52,837 nt of DNA, taken from Flavobacteriales bacterium UBA4110. Lineage in GTDB: Bacteria > Bacteroidota > Bacteroidia > Flavobacteriales > Weeksellaceae. Position 1 is the first letter of the stretch. The number at the start of each line of letters is the position of its first letter. The position numbers were made by a program, and so were the translations under genes. The stretch spans positions 570,163-622,999 of the forward strand of contig DFXK01000002.1 in assembly GCA_002383165.1 (NCBI GenBank), read 5' to 3'. The notes below the pieces were generated by a model. That model ran no database searches. It was not told the origin of the DNA and saw nothing but the letters and a program-made list of their open reading frames with translations. Below, piece after piece: positions 8,675 to 16,648 of this stretch.

Positions 8675-9055
8675 TTACTTAACTACGGCTGTATTTGCAG
8701 CTTTTCTTTTTTGAAAATGTTCTTTTCTCTCTGCCATTTTCTTCTCTTTCAGTGCCTGAAATTTTTTGAACTGATCAGGCGTTAAGATTTTCTGCATTTC
8801 AGCTTCATTTTCTTTCATCTTCTGCATTCTATCTTCTTTTTTCGCCATCATTTCCTGCTTTCTTTCTGCTGCTTTGGATTCATGTAAAGCTTTGATTTGA
8901 GCAACTTGCGCATCACTAAGATTCAGTTCTTGCTTCATCTCCTGCATACGCGCTGCTTTTTTTTGTTCAAAATCAGCTTTTCTATCTGAAGTTCTCTGTG
9001 CAAATCCAAAAACTCCTAGTCCAAGAAATGCTGCGCTTAAAATTAATTTTTTCAT
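8675..9055 (-). CDS. secreted Spy/CpxP-like LTxxQ-motif protein
   Basis: A 126-residue exported protein with a signal peptide ending Phe-Ala-Gln. The mature part is almost wholly charged helix rich in Lys, Glu, Gln and Met. Two LTxxQ-type motifs are present, LSDAQ at 46-50 and LTPDQ at 91-95, about 45 residues apart, the spacing seen in the Spy/CpxP family of periplasmic chaperones. Spy itself binds unfolding proteins under envelope stress; the same role here is inference. It lies 100 bases after the Tyr-rich gene on the same strand with no terminator between, so they may be co-transcribed. A strong terminator follows. Confidence 0.8.
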   Translation of the reverse strand: MKKLILSAAFLGLGVFGFAQRTSDRKADFEQKKAARMQEMKQELNLSDAQVAQIKALHESKAAERKQEMMAKKEDRMQKMKENEAEMQKILTPDQFKKFQALKEKKMAERKEHFQKRKAANTAVVK

Positions 9056-9155
9056 TTTGATTGATTTTAATATTTATGATTTTTATCTTTTTGTTGGATT
9101 TACTTTAATTTATAATGTTAAGTTATTGATATTATAAATTTTTGTTAAATTATTT

Positions 9156-10130
9156 TTATCTAGAAGTGAATCTCATTCCAGAACCTCTGTTTCCATTTTC
9201 AGATTTCGGAGTGGAATTTCTTTGGTTAGAACGCTGATTACTTCTGTTCTCTATTTTTTTTTCAGAGTTTTGATTTTGTCTGATTCCGCTTTGATTTCTA
9301 ATATTTGGAGAAGATTGATTTCTGACATTATCAGAATTACTTATGCTTCTTATTCCTCCAAAATTATTATCTCTTGTTCCACTGGAATTTCTGATTCCAC
9401 TATTTTCATTAGTTCTAATTCCTGTGTTTTGGTTATTTCTGATTCCATTATTTTCAAAACCTCGGATTCCTCCCCAATTATTTCCGTTAGAACCACTTCT
9501 TGGATTATCATTTCGGATTCCGTTGTTTCTGGTTGGGTTTATCATCCCTTGATTTCTGACATTTTCTCTAAATCCTTCTCGGAAATTTCCTCGGTTTACT
9601 TTGTAGATATTAATATTCACATTTCTGTAAACTGGTCTTACCGGATAACGTCTTGCATAGAAGTTCACGCAACGGTTTCTGTAATACACAAACGGACTTG
9701 CACCACGGAAATAAACATTCTGATAAATTACAAAAACTCTTGGCCCAAGGATATTTTGCAAAGCATAAAATCTGTCATAATACCATCTGTCCGGGTTCCA
9801 TCTGTAATAAGAGTTCCAAGCATCATAAGAAGCAAAACGATTATTCAGCATCATAATCTGATTGATTTGGAAAGGCGTCAATCTGTATTGAACAAAAAAC
9901 TGATTCCAATTCACAGAAAAAACAGCTTGTCTATAATCGTTGTAATAACCTTGATAATATTGGTTCGGATAATAATCCGTTGGATAGTTGTAATAATAAT
10001 CGTCCGGATAATCGTAGGAATCATCATAATATTCGTATCCGTGATAATCGGTTGGATAAGTGTCATAATAATCTTGTGCAGAAACTAATCCTCCAAAAAT
10101 AATAGCAAGAGTTAAAATTATCTTTTTCAT
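9156..10130 (-). CDS. secreted Tyr/Asp-rich protein with Gly-Ile-Arg repeats, function unknown
   Basis: A 324-residue exported protein with a signal peptide ending Val-Ser-Ala-Gln. Residues 20-66 are dominated by Tyr, Asp and Pro. A middle block (about 70-185) contains LTPFQ at 84-88, followed by a second helix-like block with ILGPRVF, which faintly echoes the two-part LTxxQ layout of the neighbouring Spy-like protein. From about residue 190 the chain is Asn/Arg/Gly/Ser-rich and carries repeated (N/S)-x-Gly-Ile-Arg-(N/T/S) units every 8-12 residues; the tail is basic. No known enzyme motif is seen. It could be a surface or envelope protein; function not assigned. The long antisense frame here is a by-product of the composition. 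Confidence 0.75.
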   Translation of the reverse strand: MKKIILTLAIIFGGLVSAQDYYDTYPTDYHGYEYYDDSYDYPDDYYYNYPTDYYPNQYYQGYYNDYRQAVFSVNWNQFFVQYRLTPFQINQIMMLNNRFASYDAWNSYYRWNPDRWYYDRFYALQNILGPRVFVIYQNVYFRGASPFVYYRNRCVNFYARRYPVRPVYRNVNINIYKVNRGNFREGFRENVRNQGMINPTRNNGIRNDNPRSGSNGNNWGGIRGFENNGIRNNQNTGIRTNENSGIRNSSGTRDNNFGGIRSISNSDNVRNQSSPNIRNQSGIRQNQNSEKKIENRSNQRSNQRNSTPKSENGNRGSGMRFTSR

Positions 10131-10353
10131 TTGTTCTTATTTATTTTGTTAATTATCAAATGGAACATTTTTAATATTTCATTCCTTTTATTTTAAAATT
10201 AAGTTCGAAAATCCATTTTTTCCTTAAAATGAAACTTTCTATCTTTTGGATATTGAAGGCGAATAAAAGTTAAACGAAAATTTAGATTCCGAACAAAATT
10301 CAATGCAAAAATCAAATTTAGTATTGATAATCAGACTAATAATTTTCAACAAA

Positions 10354-10381
10354 AAAGCCTTTCAAAAATTTGAAAGGCTTT
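10354..10381 (-). terminator. terminator of malQ
   Basis: AAAGCCTTTCAAA pairs with TTTGAAAGGCTTT and is followed on the minus strand by six T. It lies 19 bases after the malQ stop. Confidence 0.9.
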
Positions 10382-10399
10382 AAAATTTATTTTTGCGGA

Positions 10400-13051
10400 T
10401 TAAAATCGGTCACTGTTTTCAACCCAACTTGCAATTTTTTGATTGAATCCATCTTTCGTTTTCAAATCTTCCAATTTCAGATGCATTCTGTATCTCCAAT
10501 AATGTGGAAAAACTGCAGGATTGTTGATTCTCTCCTCATCCATATTCGGATTCATCAATTCTTGGTCGGTTGCTAAAAATTCCTGAATCGGGAAAATCGC
10601 CAACATTGCATCCGTGTAAAGATGCTGTTTCATTATCATTTCTGACAATTCCGGAGTTAGATCCCAAGGCGCTGTTCCATATTGACCTAATTGATGATTA
10701 AAATATTTTTGAGTCAGATTTCTGTCCTCGTGCCACCATTGTCTCAGCGTGGAACTATCGTGAGAAGACGCTGTAACCACATTAAGATAACTTGCATTTT
10801 TCGGATCGTACCAAGCGATATTTTCAGAAGGCATTCTTTGAACCTTCAAAGCGGTAATCGCCAACTTATCCATCACAACCGGAACCGAATCTGGAACCAA
10901 TCCCAAATCCTCGCCACAAATCAGCATCGTTGTAGAATTCAGTAAAGCTGGTAATTTTTCCATTGCTTTCTGATACCAAAGTCCGTCCTGACGTTTGAAG
11001 AAATAATCATTATAAACATCATTCAATTTCGCTTTTTCCCAGTCAGGAAGGTATTTATATGAAGTCGTCTTAGCAATATTAAATCTCGGATGATAAACAG
11101 TTCCATTTTCTGTTTCCTCAGTTAAGAATAGAACATTTCCAGCCAAAGAAATCAATTTTTCTTCTGCCCAATCCCAGGATTCTTTCTTGAAATACTCGGT
11201 TAATTTTCTCTGCGTATCAAATTCCGGTTTGAAAGTAATGGTTCCATTATGAGTATCAAAAAAATGATTTTGAACTTTATCTTTAACATCTCCGAAATTT
11301 TCCCAAAGAATAGGCTCGTTCACAAACGGTTTCACATAACGGTCAAAGCTAAATGGAATCTGTCTGTCTGCAAACTCTTTCTCAGTTACAGGAAGCGCCG
11401 GATAAAAATAGCCCAACAAACCTTGAGTCGCAGAAATCGGCATTCTCCAGATTCTGAAAAATCCAAGAATATGGTCGATTCTCATGGCATCAAAATATTG
11501 CTCCAAAACTTTGAAACGTTTTTTCCACCATTGGTAACCGTCTGCTTTCATCACTTCCCAATTGTAAGTCGGGAATTCCCAGTTTTGACCCAAATCCGAG
11601 AATTGGTCTGGCGGTGCACCAGCTTGAAAATCCATTCCGAATAATTCCGGTTCTGTCCAAGCTTCTACAGAATATCTATAAATCCCAATCGGCAAATCTC
11701 CTTTTACGGAAATTCCCAATTGATGAAGATATTCTACAGCATCTTGTAACTGCAAATGCAATTGATACTGAACCCAAGCGTGAAGCATCAACTGAGAATA
11801 TTCTTTATGTTTTGGTGAATAAAGTGTCGCTACTTTTCCTGCAACATATTTTTTATGAGTCTTCCATTCATTAAAATTCGGGGTTTTGTATTTGTCTCTC
11901 AAAACACAAAATGCAGAGTAAGGCATCAGCCATTCTTCATTATCTTTAATGAATTTTTTGAAGTTTTTATCTTTAAGAATTGTTTCTTGATTTTCTTCGA
12001 AAACAGCTGTTGCATATTTCCATTTTCCGGAAATCATCTGCTCATAATCTATCAAACTTAAAGCATTCAGTTCTGCTTTTTTCGTTTGATAATCTTCAAC
12101 CAAATCCTTCAGCAAAGCAAATTCTAATTTCTCAATCGAAAGATATTGCGGATGAAGTGCGTAAACCGAAATCGCTGCGTAAGGATAAGAATCTGTCCAA
12201 GTGTAATTCGCAGTTGTATCGTTAATCGGCAAAATCTGAATCACAGACAATTTGGTTTCATTAGCCCAATCTCCCAGTTTTTTGATATCAGGAAATTCTC
12301 CAACACCAAAACCATCTTCCGTTCTCAAAGAGAAAACAGGAACCGCAACGCCAGCAGAATGCCAAAGTGTGTGATTATCGAATTTGAAGTAATGGTCCGC
12401 TTTTACGTAAAGAATATCCTTATTTGGATTTCCGAAAACCCAACGATTTTCGCCTGGTTCCACATAAAAAACTTTCCCTGTATTTTTATCTTTGATGGCG
12501 TATTTGTAAAGAATGGTTTGATGAGAATTGATTTCTACGCCTGTTTCCCAAACACCATAATCAGTTTCATTCAGTTCGATTGCTTTTTCGTAATCCCAAT
12601 TACCCAAAGCATCTACATTTCCAATCAAAACCAATTGCCAGTTTGGATGATAAAGCGGCGCTTCTATTCGGAAAAGATGTGTGTGCTTCTTAACAACTGG
12701 TTGTTTTGCAGGTTGAAATCCTTGCAAACGGTTGTGAAGGATTTTGTTGGTGAGATAATTTTCGGGGAAATTTTTAAGATTCCATTGGTCAAAAATTACA
12801 AATTCTTTGAAGCTGTTTGGAAAATCCAGTTTGTGGAAAGGAATCTCTTCCTCCAAAACTTCCCCATCTTCACTCACAAGAAGATATTTGTAAAGAATTG
12901 ATTTAGAAAAATAATCCAATTCTGTGGTCCAGTTGTTATTTTCGGAATAAGTCAAGTCGTAGTCACGATGCTCTGTTTTGTCCTCAAACAGGCGCAAAAC
13001 GAGTCGTTGGCCAACTTTTGTTCCGAAGTTAACACTAAAGTATAGTTTCAT
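10400..13051 (-). CDS. malQ: 4-alpha-glucanotransferase with N-terminal starch-binding domains (DPE2-like)
   Basis: An 883-residue GH77 amylomaltase, which transfers alpha-1,4-glucan segments between maltodextrins. Two carbohydrate-binding CBM20-like domains precede the enzyme (about residues 1-100 and 120-215; the second has GNVDALGNWDYEKA). The catalytic part has the nucleophile in MRIDHILGFFR (about residue 525), the acid/base Glu in CGEDLGLVPDSV (about 712) and the third carboxylate in SSHDSSTLRQWW (about 764). The size and the paired CBM20 domains resemble plant cytosolic DPE2 and its Bacteroidota relatives rather than the shorter E. coli MalQ. There is no signal peptide, so it is cytoplasmic. 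No other glycogen or maltose genes lie nearby. Confidence 0.94.
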   Translation of the reverse strand: MKLYFSVNFGTKVGQRLVLRLFEDKTEHRDYDLTYSENNNWTTELDYFSKSILYKYLLVSEDGEVLEEEIPFHKLDFPNSFKEFVIFDQWNLKNFPENYLTNKILHNRLQGFQPAKQPVVKKHTHLFRIEAPLYHPNWQLVLIGNVDALGNWDYEKAIELNETDYGVWETGVEINSHQTILYKYAIKDKNTGKVFYVEPGENRWVFGNPNKDILYVKADHYFKFDNHTLWHSAGVAVPVFSLRTEDGFGVGEFPDIKKLGDWANETKLSVIQILPINDTTANYTWTDSYPYAAISVYALHPQYLSIEKLEFALLKDLVEDYQTKKAELNALSLIDYEQMISGKWKYATAVFEENQETILKDKNFKKFIKDNEEWLMPYSAFCVLRDKYKTPNFNEWKTHKKYVAGKVATLYSPKHKEYSQLMLHAWVQYQLHLQLQDAVEYLHQLGISVKGDLPIGIYRYSVEAWTEPELFGMDFQAGAPPDQFSDLGQNWEFPTYNWEVMKADGYQWWKKRFKVLEQYFDAMRIDHILGFFRIWRMPISATQGLLGYFYPALPVTEKEFADRQIPFSFDRYVKPFVNEPILWENFGDVKDKVQNHFFDTHNGTITFKPEFDTQRKLTEYFKKESWDWAEEKLISLAGNVLFLTEETENGTVYHPRFNIAKTTSYKYLPDWEKAKLNDVYNDYFFKRQDGLWYQKAMEKLPALLNSTTMLICGEDLGLVPDSVPVVMDKLAITALKVQRMPSENIAWYDPKNASYLNVVTASSHDSSTLRQWWHEDRNLTQKYFNHQLGQYGTAPWDLTPELSEMIMKQHLYTDAMLAIFPIQEFLATDQELMNPNMDEERINNPAVFPHYWRYRMHLKLEDLKTKDGFNQKIASWVENSDRF

Positions 13052-13122
13052 TTATTAAGGTCTATTAATATTGACGCAATTTAACGAATTATTGAATTAC
13101 AACTAATATTCCCGTAAAAAAA

Positions 13123-13851
13123 TCATTTTTTCGTAATCCTTTCGAGATAAGCAGGTATATTATTGTCCAACGCAACCGTAATTCCGCCTACATTTTTGGC
13201 TTTCATATACATCAATACTTTTTCGTCTTTTAATGAAAACATCAGAAAATCATTGAATTTATCTGGCGAAATTCCGGCTTCTGCAAAATATTCTAAGTCT
13301 ACATTATTCTGAATCCAAGCCAAACTTTCCTGCAAATCTTCATATTTATAAAGCCGTTTCATACGTTTGGATTTTCCACTGAGCACATCATAAATTGCTT
13401 GAAAATTAACCATTGGAGGAATTCTTATCAACGGTTTTACAATATCATCAACTGCATCGGCCGGTTTTTCACGGGGTTTCTCTGGTCCTTTTGGTAATCC
13501 GATATCTTTTCTAAGTTTTTCTTCCTGAGATTCCGCAAGTCTTTTGTTGATGATTTTAACTTCTTCTATTTCCTGTGGCAATTGCTGAAGAACAACTTTC
13601 AATAAGTTATTGCTGATAATTATTTTCTCGCCTTTGTATCTTTCTTTAGCAAAACGAAGTTCGTCGCCAATTTTACCTTGAATGGAAAAATTTCCAACAT
13701 TGTCTGAATAAACTTTTTGATTAGAAGTCATATTCACAATCAAAACCTTTGAAATAGGGTTGCTTTCCTCCGAAATCACTGTACCAGAAATCGTCTGAGA
13801 GCAAATTGCTATAGAGATTATGAGAAAGTAAAAGAATAGAAGTCTTTTCAA
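13123..13851 (-). CDS. exported protein with carboxypeptidase-regulatory-like domain
   Basis: A 242-residue exported protein. After a signal peptide ending Cys-Ser-Gln, residues 20-95 match the CarboxypepD_reg-like beta-sandwich that opens many Bacteroidota outer-membrane proteins: TISGTVISEESNPI, then VYSDNVGNFSI and GDELRFA. The rest is a charged helical linker with a Lys/Pro/Glu-rich patch (about 120-135) and a C-terminal domain that I do not recognise. It lacks a TonB-dependent barrel, so it is not a receptor. It sits between malQ and cysS, but the cysS terminator at 13894-13928 and its own candidate -7 box at 13869-13876 suggest separate transcription. Function unknown. Confidence 0.78.
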   Translation of the reverse strand: MKRLLFFYFLIISIAICSQTISGTVISEESNPISKVLIVNMTSNQKVYSDNVGNFSIQGKIGDELRFAKERYKGEKIIISNNLLKVVLQQLPQEIEEVKIINKRLAESQEEKLRKDIGLPKGPEKPREKPADAVDDIVKPLIRIPPMVNFQAIYDVLSGKSKRMKRLYKYEDLQESLAWIQNNVDLEYFAEAGISPDKFNDFLMFSLKDEKVLMYMKAKNVGGITVALDNNIPAYLERITKK

Positions 13852-13868
13852 AATTGTTTAATTTTATT

Positions 13869-13876
13869 CAAAAGTA
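13869..13876 (-). promoter_or_regulatory. candidate -7 box of the carboxypeptidase-regulatory-like gene
   Basis: TACTTTTG on the minus strand, 17 bases before the ATG at 13851. A TTTTG 16-17 bases further upstream could serve as the -33 box and would lie in the poly-U side of the cysS terminator. Confidence 0.5.
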
Positions 13877-13893
13877 AAGTTCTTTACTAAAAC

Positions 13894-13928
13894 AAAAATA
13901 CGGTTTAACTTTCGTTAACCGTATTTTT
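13894..13928 (-). terminator. terminator of cysS
   Basis: AAAAATACGGTT pairs perfectly with AACCGTATTTTT around an 11-base loop and is T-rich on the minus-strand exit side. It begins 22 bases after the cysS stop. Confidence 0.85.
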
Positions 13929-13950
13929 GTCATTTATGATTGTAATGAAT

Positions 13951-15420
13951 TTAATTCAGAACATAAGTCGTTCCATCTCGCCCATCTTTTAGCTCGATTC
14001 CTTTTTCAAGAAGTTGGTCGCGGATTTGGTCAGAAAGTTCCCAATTTTTAGATTTTCTGGCTTGATTTCTCAAATCGATTAAAACCTGAAGAGTTTGGTC
14101 TAACTTATCGTTATTAGATTCTTCAATTGTTTCCAATCCTAAAACATCAAAAACAATGGCGTTTAAGAATTGTTTCAAATCTTCATAATCTTCTGTAGAA
14201 ATACTTTCTTTTCCCAATTTTGAAGCCGAAATAAACTTCACTGCCTCAAACAAATGAGAAATCAAAATTGGACTATTGAAATCGTCTGTCAAAGCTTCCA
14301 GCACTTTTTCTTTCCAATTTTTATAATCAAAAGAAGAAGTTTCTACACCTTCCACCTGAGTTTGTGTATTAAGGATTTTCACGGCTTCCATCAATCTGTT
14401 GAAGCCTTTTTCACTCGCCAACATTGCATCATTCGAAATATCAAGAACACTTCTGTAATGAGCCTGTAAAAAGCAAAATCTCAACACACTTGGATGAAAA
14501 GCTTTTTCAAAGAAATCATTATTTCCGGTAATCAATTCCATTGGAAGGATGTAATTTCCAGTGGATTTACTCATTCTTTGACCATTCATTGTCAACATAT
14601 TGGCGTGCATCCAATATTTCACAGGCTCTAAACCATTGCAAGCTTTTCCTTGCGCGATTTCACATTCGTGGTGCGGAAATTTCAAATCCATTCCACCACC
14701 GTGAATATCAAATTGATCGCCCAGATATTTTGTGCTCATCGCAGTACATTCGAGATGCCAACCAGGGAAACCTTCTCCCCAAGGAGACGGCCATTTCATA
14801 ATATGTTCCGGCGATGCTTTTTTCCAAAGGGCAAAATCCTGAGGATTCTTTTTCTCGCCTTGTCCATCCAAATCTCTTGTATTGGCAAATAATTCCTCGA
14901 TATTTCTTCTGGACAATTCGCCGTAGTTAAGACCTCTTGCATTATATTCCAAAACATCGAAATAGACAGAACCGTTACTTTCGTAAGCAAAGCCTTTTTC
15001 TACCAAAAGTTTGGTAAGTTCTAATTGTTCTATAATGTGACCAGTCGCAGTCGGCTCAATCGTTGGCGGAAGTAAATTGAATTTCTTCAAAACATCGTGA
15101 AAATCGACTGTATATTTTTGTACAATTTCCATCGGTTCCAGTTTTTCTAATCTGGATTGTTTGATGAATCTGTCATTATTGATATCGCCATCGTCCGTCA
15201 AATGTCCAGCATCTGTGATATTTCTGACATATCTTACTTTATAACCAAGAAACTGAAGACTTCTGTAAATAAAATCGAATGACAAAAAAGTTCTTACATT
15301 TCCCAAATGTACATTGCTGTAAACTGTTGGTCCACAAACGTACATCCCGATATTACCTTCTAATATTGGTTTGAAAACTTCTTTTTCGCCTGATAGCGAG
15401 TTGTATATTTTTAATTGCAT
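13951..15420 (-). CDS. cysS: cysteine--tRNA ligase
   Basis: A 489-residue class I aminoacyl-tRNA synthetase that charges tRNA-Cys. It opens with KIYNSLSGEKEVF, then MYVCGPTVYSNVHLGN, where VHLGN is the HIGH box and the Cys is the first zinc ligand. Further ligands are in HLECTAMS and in KFPHHECEIAQ, and RMSKSTGN is the KMSKS loop. The frame opens 22 codons earlier, but those residues are hydrophobic and unlike the family, so I use ATG 15420. The upstream 118 bases hold AT-rich direct repeats. folE lies on the same strand upstream. Confidence 0.97.
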   Translation of the reverse strand: MQLKIYNSLSGEKEVFKPILEGNIGMYVCGPTVYSNVHLGNVRTFLSFDFIYRSLQFLGYKVRYVRNITDAGHLTDDGDINNDRFIKQSRLEKLEPMEIVQKYTVDFHDVLKKFNLLPPTIEPTATGHIIEQLELTKLLVEKGFAYESNGSVYFDVLEYNARGLNYGELSRRNIEELFANTRDLDGQGEKKNPQDFALWKKASPEHIMKWPSPWGEGFPGWHLECTAMSTKYLGDQFDIHGGGMDLKFPHHECEIAQGKACNGLEPVKYWMHANMLTMNGQRMSKSTGNYILPMELITGNNDFFEKAFHPSVLRFCFLQAHYRSVLDISNDAMLASEKGFNRLMEAVKILNTQTQVEGVETSSFDYKNWKEKVLEALTDDFNSPILISHLFEAVKFISASKLGKESISTEDYEDLKQFLNAIVFDVLGLETIEESNNDKLDQTLQVLIDLRNQARKSKNWELSDQIRDQLLEKGIELKDGRDGTTYVLN

Positions 15421-15538
15421 CTTTTTATAAATGATGAATGATAGTTGATAAATGATTAAAATATTGACACAAAAAATCAACAACAAATAATTGTTGTAAA
15501 AAAGATTTTGTTCAATTGTTTTTTAAATTTTATCATTA

Positions 15539-16204
15539 TTAATCAAATTTCGCATGACTTCCTACATAATGTAAGAACTCTTGTCTTGTAATTGGGTTAG
15601 TTCGGAAAATCCCGCTCAATTCTGCTGTAATCGTAGAACTGGCTGTATCTTTGATTCCTCTGCAATTCACACAAAGATGCTTCGCATCGATAATACAAGC
15701 TACATTATTGGTTCCTAAAGCATCTTTCAACGCATCCACTATCTGCATTGTCAGTCTTTCCTGCACCTGCGGACGTTTGGCGTAATAATCTACAATCCTG
15801 TTGATCTTAGACAAACCAATTACCTCACCATTGGAAATATAAGCAACGTGCGCTTTTCCTATAATAGGCAAAAAGTGATGTTCGCAGAAAGAATAAACCG
15901 TGATGTCTTTTTCCACCAGCATCTGTCTGTACTTGTATTGATTTTTAAAAGTGGAAATCGCAGGTTTATTTTCAGGTAGCAAACCGCCAAAAATTTCATT
16001 GACATACATCTTGGCCACTCTTTTTGGAGAATCCCTTAAAGAGTCGTCCGTCATATCAAGTCCTAAGGTATGCATTATTTCGGCAAAAAGCCCTTCAATT
16101 TTCTTAATCTTTTTATCGGGATCAAGCTCAAAAGCATCTTTTCTCAGAGGTGTATGTTCTTTACCAGTGAAAACATCGTCATCATTATCCGGAAATTGTT
16201 CCAT
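15539..16204 (-). CDS. folE: GTP cyclohydrolase I
   Basis: A 221-residue enzyme that converts GTP to 7,8-dihydroneopterin triphosphate, the first step of tetrahydrofolate synthesis. The zinc site is visible as YSFCEHHFLPIIGKAHVAYI (Cys, His) and CVNCRGIKD (second Cys). The C-terminal half, with LSKINRIVDYYAKRPQVQE, is typical of the type IA enzyme. The N-terminal 25 residues are acidic and variable. The gene is divergent from acpP, and a candidate -7 box lies at 16225-16232. cysS follows on the same strand 118 bases later; co-transcription is possible but not shown. Confidence 0.96.
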   Translation of the reverse strand: MEQFPDNDDDVFTGKEHTPLRKDAFELDPDKKIKKIEGLFAEIMHTLGLDMTDDSLRDSPKRVAKMYVNEIFGGLLPENKPAISTFKNQYKYRQMLVEKDITVYSFCEHHFLPIIGKAHVAYISNGEVIGLSKINRIVDYYAKRPQVQERLTMQIVDALKDALGTNNVACIIDAKHLCVNCRGIKDTASSTITAELSGIFRTNPITRQEFLHYVGSHAKFD

Positions 16205-16224
16205 AATATTTTCGTAATAAGTGG

Positions 16225-16232
16225 CAAAAATA
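16225..16232 (-). promoter_or_regulatory. candidate -7 box of folE
   Basis: TATTTTTG on the minus strand, 20 bases upstream of the ATG at 16204. No convincing -33 TTG. Confidence 0.45.
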
Positions 16233-16322
16233 AGGAAATTTTCAGACCATAACTATTGTAATTTTAAAGATTTGATTATAAAAAAGATAGAATCCAACAA
16301 CGGCTAAAAAACTAAAAAAAAA

Positions 16323-16351
16323 TTGAAATGATTTGAATTTTTATATATTTG
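16323..16351 (+). promoter_or_regulatory. promoter of the acpP-fabF-rnc-pyk operon
   Basis: TTG at 16323-16325 and TATATTTG at 16344-16351 with an 18-base spacer match the Bacteroidota consensus. The leader to the acpP ATG is about 30 bases and very AT-rich, typical of strong flavobacterial translation starts. Confidence 0.7.
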
Positions 16352-16383
16352 CACCTAATTAACATTAATTAAAAATAAATATT

Positions 16384-16623
16384 ATGTCAGACATTGCATC
16401 AAGAGTAAAAGCTATCATCGCTGATAAGCTTGACGTTGAAGAAACAGAAGTAACTCCAGAAGCTAGCTTCACTAATGATTTAGGAGCTGATTCATTGGAT
16501 ACTGTAGAACTAATCATGGAATTCGAAAAAGAATTCAATATTCAGATTCCTGATGATCAAGCAGAAAAAATTACAACTGTAGGACACGCTATTGCTTATA
16601 TCGAAGAAGTTGTAAATAAATAA
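16384..16623 (+). CDS. acpP: acyl carrier protein
   Basis: A 79-residue acidic four-helix carrier that holds growing acyl chains during type II fatty acid synthesis. The GADSLDTVEL motif places the 4'-phosphopantetheine attachment site at S37. Length and acidity are normal. It is the first gene of a plus-strand run and has a good promoter. fabF follows after 25 bases, the classic acpP-fabF pair. Its acyl chains also feed the lipid A genes further right in the window. Confidence 0.98.
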   Translation: MSDIASRVKAIIADKLDVEETEVTPEASFTNDLGADSLDTVELIMEFEKEFNIQIPDDQAEKITTVGHAIAYIEEVVNK

Positions 16624-16648
16624 TATTTTATCTATACCAAAAAAATTT

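Noticed and set aside
9222..10088. 288-residue plus-strand open frame
   Set aside because: Antisense to the Tyr-rich gene; its Ile/Ser/Val-rich translation is the mirror of low-complexity coding DNA, and the minus-strand frame has a proper signal peptide.
10131..10399. Possible small gene or RNA between the Tyr-rich gene and malQ
   Set aside because: Apart from the malQ terminator and a weak -7-like TAAATTTG on the minus strand (10313-10320), nothing coding or structured was seen.
12146..12901. 251-residue plus-strand open frame
   Set aside because: Antisense to malQ, no recognisable motif; malQ is certain.
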